Assembly: GCA_000711775.1 (NCBI GenBank)
Contig: ARYC01005037.1
Location: forward strand, 1 to 64,000
Length of the DNA stretch: 64,000 nt
Source: Oxytricha trifallax
Taxonomy: Eukaryota; Ciliophora; Spirotrichea; Sporadotrichida; Oxytrichidae
Reading direction: 5' to 3'
Positions 1 through 8,596 of this stretch are shown piece by piece. Every line of letters begins with the position of its first letter. The first letter of the stretch is position 1. The notes beneath the pieces are model-generated. The model was not told where the DNA came from, did not search any database, and worked only from the letters and a program-made list of their open reading frames with translations. Made by a program: the position numbers and the translations under genes.

Positions 1-183
1 ACGCAGCAGTCCGCGTTTTTCCAAGCGCGTCAATAACGTGGCGACTGTGGTGTGCGCGAGTGCGCGACTATCGCGCAACATTTCCGTCACTTGCGCCGCG
101 CTAGAATTGGGTTGATCCCATAGCAAACGCATAATGCTTAATTGCAAATCGCTCAGCGAAACTTTGTCCGCGTCTTCATCCAT
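1..183 (-). CDS. BlaI/MecI/CopY-family transcriptional repressor, N-terminal part (bacterial)
   Basis: Read on the minus strand this gives about 61 residues starting MDEDADKVSLSDLQLSIMRL and containing LLWDQPN, then HTTVATLLTRLEKRGLL. This is the winged-helix DNA-binding domain of BlaI/MecI/CopY repressors, with the recognition helix around TTVATLLTRLEKRG. The C-terminal dimerisation and cleavage part lies beyond the window edge. The start at 183 is chosen because an AAGGA Shine-Dalgarno-like stretch lies just upstream and two BlaI-box-like palindromes follow at 216-243. Family members repress beta-lactamase, copper or stress genes and are released by proteolysis; the target here is unknown. 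GC content and the standard code are bacterial, unlike everything after about 920. Confidence 0.85.
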   Translation of the reverse strand, partial: MDEDADKVSLSDLQLSIMRLLWDQPNSSAAQVTEMLRDSRALAHTTVATLLTRLEKRGLLR

Positions 184-215
184 ATCGTTCCTTTTGGAAG
201 CATTTCAATTTATTT

Positions 216-243
216 CTACAAATGTAGTACGACAACTGTAGTA
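216..243. promoter_or_regulatory. Two adjacent BlaI-box-like operators upstream of the repressor gene
   Basis: CTACAAATGTAG (216-227) is a perfect palindrome. TACGACAACTGTAGTA (228-243) is an imperfect one that keeps the TACnACA...TGTAGTA frame of the BlaI/MecI operator (known consensus TACTACATATGTAGTA). They lie 33-60 bases upstream of the repressor start, so the repressor probably controls itself. Inference from similarity; no binding data. Confidence 0.6.
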
Positions 244-321
244 GTTAATTTTGAGGATGTCAATGCAAACTTACGCAAAAATACTTCTGAAAAACAACAG
301 CTGTGAATCAAAGCTAAACGA

Positions 322-915
322 TCAAAAACCTCCTAACGCAATCACGCCGATTGCAATACATAAAGCACCGGAGATGCGTTGCAGACGATCTCCCTCATCT
401 AATAAATGACCACCAATGAGTGCTGCAAATAACATGGAAACTTCACGTGCTGGAGCGACGTGGCTGAGTGGCGCTTCCTGCATCGCATACAAAACAAGAA
501 CATACGAAATGGGGCTGATTGAAGCGACAATCAACGCGTATTTCCACTCCTTGTTCCAAGAGAGACGCGTTGCAACACGATCACGTAACAACACTGGTAG
601 CAACAGTGCGATACGAATGAAGTTACCAAAGTAGTCAACCAACAAAGGCGATAGCAGCAATACTTTAACGGCATAACCGTCTAGTACCGTGTAGGCCGCA
701 ATAAATAAACCTGTGCATAAGCCATAGAAAATTCCACTACGCACTTTTATCCGCTGGTCACGTGCTTCTTGCTCTCGACTTAGCGAACGCAATAACTTTG
801 GCCCACCAGCAATCAAAAATACACCTCCGACAACGGCCAAAATTCCTAAGCCACCCAGCAGACTCAGATGTTCACCAAGAAATAATATGGCAACAGCTGA
901 AGAGATCAGCGGTCT
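322..915 (-). CDS. EamA/DMT-family membrane transporter, C-terminal part (bacterial, cut at 5' end)
   Basis: The minus-strand frame ends with TGA at 322-324 and is open to about 915, giving about 197 residues. It begins inside the C-terminal helix of the first EamA repeat (SSAVAILFLGEHLSLLGG, then LAVVGGVFLIAGG), followed by a charged loop and the second five-helix repeat (SGIFYGLCTGLFIAAYTV ... SHVAPAREVSMLFAALIGG ... RISGALCIAIGVIALGGF). These are drug/metabolite transporters of the inner membrane; the substrate cannot be told. A full protein is about 280-300 residues, so about a third is missing. The loss coincides with the change to AT-rich ciliate DNA at about 915, so the gene is cut by the junction and not by its own decay. 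It is co-directional with the BlaI-type gene upstream at 1-183, about 140 bases away. Confidence 0.85.
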   Translation of the reverse strand, partial: RPLISSAVAILFLGEHLSLLGGLGILAVVGGVFLIAGGPKLLRSLSREQEARDQRIKVRSGIFYGLCTGLFIAAYTVLDGYAVKVLLLSPLLVDYFGNFIRIALLLPVLLRDRVATRLSWNKEWKYALIVASISPISYVLVLYAMQEAPLSHVAPAREVSMLFAALIGGHLLDEGDRLQRISGALCIAIGVIALGGF

Positions 916-930
916 ATGAATATTTGTCGA
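905..930. other. Junction between bacterial and ciliate germline DNA
   Basis: Left of this point the DNA is about 45% GC, coding in the standard code and matches bacterial families. Right of it the DNA is over 70% AT with ciliate features. The EamA frame loses its family likeness here. No telomere, inverted repeat or target duplication is visible at the joint. Most likely an assembly chimera with DNA of a food or culture bacterium; a germline transfer is possible but less likely. Confidence 0.75.
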
Positions 931-1390
931 AAATTGTTAGAGAATGATTCCTTTGCAATTTACATAAATTATTTACTAAATTATTTGTAAAATACAATTT
1001 TCTAGATCTGAACTCTGAATATAAGCTGAAAATTTGCTGCTTCCATCCTTCTTCTTTAAACTTTATTTCATTAAGCTTATTCTAGACTCTCTCTGTAGGT
1101 AGCATCTTGCATGTAATATTCGCTTGGGTCTCTGTCTGAACGATCACTCCCGCTAAAGACGGAACTCTTAAATCTTACATTCATTATTGGTTAATAACAA
1201 TAAATTTATATTAATTATCAAAAGAGGAATTAGAACTTAAAAAATCATCATATTTTAGAGCATGTTATATATTTCATATAATCAAATAAAAGTTACTTAG
1301 AAAATCGGATTATTTTTATGTCAGATTCTTTTTTCCTCAACATTGGTGATTAACTCATTTATTCCTATTTTTCTTTGATTTACTACAATT
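930..1390. other. AT-rich non-coding germline DNA
   Basis: No frame with family likeness is seen on either strand under the ciliate code. Nothing resembling a tRNA or a repeat seen elsewhere in the window. Confidence 0.5.
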
Positions 1391-2205
1391 TCACATTTTC
1401 TTTTTTTATATATGGATGGCTCTTGCTTTCCCAAGTGATTGGCAATTTTCAATTATTTTAAATTATAGGAAATTAAAAATACTAGTTGCAATCATACTAT
1501 TTATATTAATTTGACATTTATAAGTTAATAGCAGCAGTACTATGGTAAGAATGGTTGAAAGCAATAAACTTGGGAACATAATATTTAAGACGACACCAAT
1601 CATACTGCCCATCATGACAACCAGCAATATATTGATGGCTAGAGAATATTCTATAATCACTGCATCATTCTCTGGATGGTGCTCATTTAAAGCGTAGACG
1701 AATTTTACGATTGAGCAGGAGAGAATTTTAAAACCTGACATAGCTATTGGGATTTTTTTTTTGGAAAGTGAAGAAAGTCATTCAAAAAGGAATTACTACA
1801 CCTCCTTCGCCCACACCAGCCATAGATTAAAACAATTATAAAGAAATATTAATATGCCATAGAAGTAAATTATAGTGTTGCTTTACTCATAAAAGAAGTA
1901 TATTATTAAAGTTATGATAGTTGAAAGAGTCATAAAACCACAAAGTAAAATAAGTCCAATAAGTTCAAGTTCTAAAATAGGGAACACACCTTTGTGCATA
2001 CAAACCCTAGACGTCTAACCCTTTTATATATTGCATAAATAATTCGGAAAATCTTAGCAATCTATATCTTTAGAACATGTGTCTGTTTGGTTTTGTTAAG
2101 GAGTATGCTTTTATTACTCTTGAGTTTCATTATTGGTTTTGTCATCTAATTCATAAATTTCTAAAAATAGCTTATTATCTAACTGATGCTTAGGGTAATT
2201 TGAGT
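1391..2205 (-). pseudogene. TauE/SafE-family membrane protein, N-terminal half, with one IES
   Basis: Minus strand, ciliate code. From about 2205 the frame reads a Cys-rich extracellular-like part (TCSKDIDCQDFPNYLCNIQ), then MHKGVFPILELELIGLILL and a membrane segment. After removal of the IES at 1822-1916 it continues MTLSTMAGVGEGGVVIPF, the glycine-rich loop of TauE/SafE proteins (usually GxGGGG). Then come MSGFKILSCSIVKFVY, the conserved NEHHPENDAVIIEY, and two more hydrophobic helices, ending at TGA 1391-1393. The family are sulfite/organosulfonate exporter-like membrane proteins and are abundant in ciliates. Breaks: an in-frame TGA after VVIPF, and a run of ten A that is one base out of frame. 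The second half of the protein is absent. A possible signal-peptide-like start lies further upstream (2310-2530). Best read as a decayed copy or an incomplete germline gene. Confidence 0.65.
1822..1916. other. IES inside the TauE/SafE-like gene, pointer ATAG
   Basis: ATAG occurs at 1822-1825 and again at 1917-1920. Removing one copy and the 91 bases between joins ...ACTCTTTCAACT to ATGGCTGG (coding strand) in frame, giving LSTMAGVG at exactly the place where the family has its Gly-rich loop. Size 95 bases and AT richness fit a hypotrich IES. Confidence 0.7.
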
Positions 2206-4475
2206 ATATTTATTTAAATAGGATATATTTTTATTTCCTTTAATATATCTATATCCCTCCTAATTTTTATCAATTATTCGATAATCATAAGCTAAACTAT
2301 TATTAAACTCAATTTCTTGTATTAATCCTGCTTGCATTTCAAATCTTATAATAATAAGTTTATTTCTATATCTTCAAGTGTTAACTTTTCAGCATTTATT
2401 TAATTTGTATTTAAATTTCCATTTTCTTGTACCAAATTATTACTGTCGATGTTTTTTAAATTCGAACATGCACCTTATATTAGTAAGAAAACTATAAAAT
2501 ACTTAATAATCTCAATAATTGTGTTACTTAAAAGAGTTGTAAATTTTTATGTGGTTATACTTTAGAAAGACTTGTTTTTCATTTTCTTTTAAAAGTTACC
2601 CTAATTTAAAAATAATTAATAAAGGCAAAAATATGATAATAAATTTAGCCTATTTTATCTTAAAATTAAATGGATATTAAATTTCATTATTAAAAAGGAA
2701 ACTATTTTTATGTTAAAAATATTATCGCAAGAATGTAAATCAATTGATCTTGTAATTTTATAGAAATAATAACTAATCATTGCTAATTAAATTACATTTA
2801 ATTTTTTTAATAATAAAATTCTAATATTTTCAATATCAAGGGAGTAATCGTCAGTAGGGTATGTCTCGTATATAAATATTATTTAAATCACAAAATACTA
2901 ATGAAACAAAATTAATTTCCTGATAAATACGTTGTACAGAAAATAATTATACATTTTCCCTGACTTTGATTTTTAAAAATCCTTCATAAGTAATGCCTGC
3001 AACTTATCCTTATAATTTGATGCCAGGCATTTGATAATCAGGCACCTCGATCGATACATTTTATCCATTGTAAATCCATAAATTTTCATACATATCTAAC
3101 AACTTTCTGATGTTTTGTTTATTTTCCTAGCTATTTCATACCTTAAAATTACTATCAACGCCTAATAGCTTTACTAGCTCTAAAAATTCTTTCTAGAATT
3201 ACAGCATTTTATCTAATTTTTATAATTTAGTTTTTTATTCTTCATTTAAGTGTTTACTAATGCAAATAAATCCATGATCTTGATTAATCTTTATGCTTAT
3301 CCCTATGAATATTTTTTCCCATTCTATTTAGTCATTTTATTCACTACTTTTATGTGACGTTTAAAACATAATCTTTTCTTCTGATAAGCATCATTTGGCC
3401 ACTTTAGTTGGACTTTTGAATGACTTTGGCTAAAATAAAGTATTTTAAGAGATCTTGCAAAACAATGCCTACAAGATAAGGGTAGAGTTTGAATTTTAAA
3501 ACTTAAGAGTATGGGATAGTCCTAGTATAGGTAAATGTCAGAGAAGCCATAGGGTCATCATGTCCACTATCTTTTGAGAGCAATTCGTTTTAGCGACGAC
3601 TGTTTCCTTTATATTGATAATCAGAAATTATCATGAAGTTGTCCAGGAGTTGTTCTCTTTAATTTGTATAATTTTCACCATAGCTACAATAGTAATATAT
3701 AAAACAGTTAATGAATCGGGGATGTGCAAGAAATAAAATCAATAAGTTACCTATTCTAAAGTGTCCTTGCAAATATTTAAGTGGCAATCAATTTTTTTAC
3801 AAAAATTATATTAAAATTAAAAAGATATCAAATCTAAGATATTTTATATTTAATAATATACAATCTTCAGGTTAACTCGATTTTGAAAGAGCACTACGTA
3901 TACAATCAATAAATACTCTATTCGATGTTTTCATGGTAAGTAATATTGCCATATATCTTTTCTTTCAATTAATGTTTCAAATTTATAAAGTTTCTTAATT
4001 AATTCTATTAAACGAAGCGATTCAAGTATAATTAAATTGCTTTATTGGACATATTGAATGAATGGATTGAGTATAAATTCGATTAAGCTCCCGCTATTAT
4101 TATATATTTAATATTCAAACATTAAAATAAGGTAATACAGTAAACTAACTATTTGCAATCACTTCTCCTTCCAATATTGGAGTGAAGATTACATACCAAT
4201 ATCAATCATTCATGTTGTAAAAGAAAAAATTTACATGAATTTATCACATTTTTACTTTTAAAGAGACGCCAATTTTGATTTACACAAAGATTAAACTAAA
4301 ATGACAAGATGTTTGCGGTAATTCTAAATAAATATTGTTTTTGAGTTCGTAAATTTCTATAAATATTCATAGATAAATGTATAAATTTTAACATAAATTG
4401 AATATTCAATTAGAGACTTTTACCTATTTAGGTAAAAAAAATAATAGAATCTATTTTATTTAATCAAATAAATAA
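2206..4475. other. AT-rich germline DNA, no recognised gene
   Basis: Minus-strand 2310-2530 in ciliate code gives a hydrophobic stretch IIEIIKYFIVFLLIQGACSN followed by Asn/Gln-rich residues. It could be the amino end of the TauE/SafE-like gene, but no start codon or continuous frame joins it. The rest, 2540-4475, shows no frame or repeat that I recognise. Confidence 0.4.
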
Positions 4476-4499
4476 TACCCTAACCCCTATCCCTATAGA

Positions 4500-5470
4500 A
4501 TGGAACAAAACCAAACTCAAGTTGTTGCTGAGTACAAGCTCGTTCTCGTCGGAGATGGTGGTGTCGAGAAAACCACCTTCGTCAAGAGAAATTTGGCTGG
4601 AGAGTTTGAAAAGAAGTACATCGCTACTCTCGGAGTCGAAGTCCACCCAATGGTCTTCCACACCAACCACGGTCCAATCAGATTCAACGTCTAGGACACT
4701 GCAGGACAAGAGAAACTTGAAGGTCTTAGAGATGGTTACTAGTAAGTATTATAAGAAGTTCATTCTGATTCAAGCCCTTATGAAAGAAATGCTCGCTCAA
4801 GATTTCTGCAATTTTGTTTTTGAAGCAGTCTTAAATCAGTGTTCTATGATCGAATTTTGAATTCAAGAGTGAATTTAATTTTATGCTATTTTGAAATTTG
4901 ATTAAGAACACTGAAAAAAAATATTCATCACACATGCTACTTCTTTAAGCAGAGCATAACTTTATTATCATATAAACTATATGCAGTGTATTCATGTTTT
5001 TAACCATATTTATAGCATCGGAGGAACTCTGGTATCATCATGCTCGACGTGTGCTAAAGAATCACCATTTAAAATGTCCCCAAGTGGTACAAGGATCTCA
5101 TCAGAGTCTGTATGAACATTCCCATCGTTCTCGTCGGAAACAAGGTCGATGTCAAGGACAGAAAGGTCAAGGCCAAGCAAATCACCTTCCACAGAAAGAA
5201 GAACCTCCAGTACTACGAAATCTCTGCCAAGTCCAACTATCAATTCGAAAAGCCTTTCATCTGACTTCTCAGAAAACTCGTTGGTGACCCAAACCTCACT
5301 TGACTGAGGCTCCACTCCTTCAAGAGGAGGTCCAGATCAACCAAGAGCAAATCCAGGCCATGAACAAGGAGCTCGAAGAAGTTGCTTGTATGGAACTTCC
5401 AGAGTGAGATGATGAAGATTTCTCAAAGCGCTACAATTCGGAATATGCAGAAAGTCGGCCCTATCTCTAT
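4500..5470 (+). pseudogene. RAN: Ran small GTPase copy, broken, with one IES
   Basis: The first segment (4500-4742) reads [20 protein letters not shown], then [16 protein letters not shown], and after a TAG codon DTAGQEKLEGLRDGY. The second (5013 on) reads [69 protein letters not shown] and, after one frame change, EEVQINQEQIQAMNKELEE. Order and length match Ran, the nuclear-transport GTPase. Codons are G/C-ending, as in highly expressed ciliate genes. It is broken: the P-loop GDGGVGKT has become GDGGVEKT, the Trp of WDTAG is TAG (Gln), TGA stands where Trp follows EKPF(I), a second TGA follows GDPNLT, and a base is missing just after it. The true end is unclear because DDEDF, like a Ran tail, follows a TGA at 5405-5407. 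A functional copy must lie elsewhere. Confidence 0.85.
4740..5012. other. IES in the Ran copy, probable pointer TAG
   Basis: Ran-like coding stops after LRDGY at about 4740 and resumes at about 5013. TAG is present at 4740-4742 and 5013-5015. The 273 bases between are AT-rich and unlike Ran. Joining at TAG keeps the downstream frame (NSGIIMLDV), although the few residues at the joint do not match Ran, so small indels sit there. Confidence 0.6.
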
Positions 5471-5744
5471 CAATAACCCTAACTAGTTAGCTAAAATATA
5501 TAAATATCTATTAAAAATCTTTATTTATGATGTTGTCTTAGAATTCGCTCATTAACTTATTTACACCCTATTGTACACTAAAATTCACAAATGTACAATA
5601 CTCTATATTAAACAAATGAATTACTCTATATTATCAATAAAATTATTCGTCAAAGGTCGTGTGATATGAAACCTTTTAACAAGTGTAAACTATATAAATA
5701 AACTTCTCTCTTATTGTAAATGGAAACATGTTTTCATTGTTATT

Positions 5745-6155
5745 GTAGGAATAAATTCGAATTTGGGAAATTATTTAAATTTAAATTATTATAATATCAA
5801 AATTTTAGCATTTAAAGTTGCCCAATTTTAACGATCTTGGGCTCATTCGATAGAGAATTCAAAATTAGCTGGACTTTATTATTGGCGGCACTATTTTATC
5901 GCATCCCGGGAGCGAGATAACTTGAGTTTAATTAAATGCTTCTAAATTCATTTAATTTTACCTCACAATAAAGTCGTGTTATCTCTCTCCTGGGATGCGA
6001 TAAAATAGTGCCGCCAATAATAAAGTCCAGCTTATTTTGAATTCTCTATCAAATTGAGCCCAAGATCGTTAAAATTGGGCAACTTTAAATGCTAAAATTT
6101 TGATATTATAATAATTTAAATTTAAATAATTTCCCAAATTCGAATGTATTCCTAC
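5745..6155. repeat. Foldback (long inverted repeat) element, copy 1
   Basis: The left arm (5746-5921) and right arm (5978-6154) are near-perfect reverse complements of about 177 bases around a 56-base spacer. The outer end reads TAGGAATA on the left and its mirror on the right, with TA at each edge, as for elements that duplicate a TA target. Core words shared with copies 2 and 3: TAGCTGGACTTTA and ATAGAGAATTCAAA. No coding capacity. It lies 0.3 kb beyond the Ran copy. Confidence 0.85.
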
Positions 6156-8596
6156 AATATTGTCTTTAGGAAAAACTTGTTTTGTGTATTGTGAAACTTT
6201 CATTAAGAAATATCGATTGTTTTTTTAAATCAGTGTAAATTAGGTCTACTTATTTCATATCAATTTTCATGAAATTTATCTTATAAATTGCATGTAATTT
6301 ATATAATTTAACGTCCTTAATGGGACTATAAATGTCATATATAGAAATAAGTTTAAATTACGATGACATAAAATAATATTGTATACATTTTACAGAAATT
6401 TATCAGAAACTAAAATGTAGATAAAACCAATAAATTTATGCTTAAAAAAATTTCACATTTCTTTGGTCTCTGTGAAGCTATATCTTGCAAGCTTAAATTA
6501 CATTAAATTTCCCCATGAAATAAATTCTGCTTTAAGTTTCAAACTTAAAATTGGGGATATAGTCAAAATGGCACTATACAAGAAACTCGGGTAGCGGACA
6601 TCATTTTACATTTCTGTCTCTATTTCAAGAATTCTCGCAGGAAAAAAGGAACATGAAACCGTAGAGAGGAAATTTTAATTGTTTTATCGAAACAAATGTT
6701 AATTTATATAAATAAAACTATATTGCGCGAATATCGATTGCTTACATAATTAAGATAAAACACTTATATCTCACATTTCCTGTTTAATTACAATAATTTA
6801 GCGCTATTTATTAACTTTTTACTTTGTTTCAATTTCATTGCAGTTTTGATAGAGAGTAAAATAATATAATGAATTTTTATTTTATACTACATTAAATAAT
6901 ACTTAATGATATTTTTGATGTTATTTATATAAATTTGATATATCTTCAGTAATTAATTTAAAATATGAAAAATTCTACCATCAATTAATTGTTATCTCAG
7001 CAGAATTAACAACATTCTTAGAACTTCAACTTACCATAAAACAAGCCAAAGATATAAACAGGGTAAAGCAGACAGTTGAATTAAGGGTAGAAGCTTGTAA
7101 AAAATGTAATATATTGCTAATATTTATTAGAATATTTGTAGGAAACTGACTTTGACGAGGATGTTTTTGACTTTTCGGATACAGATGAAGGAATAATAAA
7201 GAAAATTAATTAATAGCATTATAAAGTATGTATTAATTTATAAAAATTTTAATATTGAAATTCTAGAGCTAAAATCTATGTATTCTATATTTATTATGGG
7301 CTTTTATTTTTAAAACATAAGAAAATTATTTCTAAAACCTCGTTTTATTTTGTAAATTATGAAGAATCGTAGGATTATAAACCATATATAATAGATAAGT
7401 ACTTTGAATATAGTTATTTTAATTCCAAGGTGTATTTCGAGTTGAATTAATCTTGATATTTTGTATTATAAATACCTTATAATAAGTTCATATTATGTTT
7501 GAATGCTATGATTTAAGTTTAAACTACAAGCTTTTTTTAATTAAATAGATATATAAATAGGAATAAATATACTTTCTAGGTCAAGTAAAGAAATGTCTGA
7601 TTATAATGGCAAGGATATATATTTAATAATTACTTAATAAAAATTATCTTTCCTCAAATATAATGTCTAATTAAATGATGAATGTTTAACTTAGCTTTTT
7701 TATAAGTTATTTTATCTTTTTATCCAAAAAATAGTCTGTGCTTTAGACAATCATTCAATTGAAAATTTGATGTGATAACATTTATTTAAAGTTACTAAAT
7801 ACCTAAAAATTCTTAAATGTTCATTGATTTAATAGAACTAACATATAATTGTTAAAGGAAGGACTAAATTAACTTTGAACATAAGATGATGTTTGATTAA
7901 ACTCAATCCTCTAATGTAATTGGGTAACTTGCCTATTAAAACAAATATTTATAAACGACAATGTAAACTTAAGACAACTCCACACCCTTCTAGTAATCTT
8001 TGCCACAAACTACTTAATGTCACATAATTCAACCTAGAATTAAAACTACTAACGGATTTATTGTTAAAAAAAATAATTGATTTTAAAAATTCAATCGTTT
8101 TTCAAGTAATATATAAACTTTATATGTTTGTAAACATGTGTCTCCTTAAAAGCAATAGTAAGATATAAAGCCACATAAATTAATTCACGATGAAGTTTTA
8201 AATTAAAGACCTGATGAAAGATATATGATGATGAATTTGACAAATTCATTTGAAATATCAACTTAGTAGCAATAAATTAACCAAAATAAACAGAATAAAT
8301 TGAATTCAAGTAATAACTCCATCGAATGATAGAAAAATATTTATATGCAATATTTCAAATAAAAACTCTCATAATTTTCATTTAAAAAAATATAGATCTA
8401 AGGGTGTGATGAATAAATCTTAAAGTCAAAGCTTTATGTACTCAAAAAGAAACACGACTGAAATTGGTAACAGTGAAATATTAATATATGTATATTTATA
8501 ATACAACATTGGGTGGTAACAATAATTAACAATAACTGGACTATAAAGCCTAAATTAAAAAAATAAAACTTCTTTGATTATTCTTAATAAAATGGA
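6156..8596. other. AT-rich germline DNA, possible small coding scrap at 6990-7210
   Basis: Mostly AT-rich with no recognisable gene. On the plus strand 7000-7100 reads ELTTFLELQLTIKQAKDINR and continues VKQTVELRVEACKK; 7142-7205 reads TDFDEDVFDFSDTDEGIIKK. TTGTA occurs at both ends of the gap between them, as a pointer would, but the joined frame is off by one. It could be a small germline gene segment; not identified. Confidence 0.3.

Noticed and set aside
4476..4498. ACCCTAACCCCTATCCC beside the Ran copy as a telomere repeat
   Set aside because: Hypotrich telomeres are C4A4; this is irregular and only about 20 bases. A short AACCCTAAC also occurs at 5474, but there is no tandem order.
5010..5315. 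A minus-strand frame of about 100 codons over the Ran copy
   Set aside because: It is the antisense of the Ran coding sequence, whose codon bias keeps the opposite frame open.
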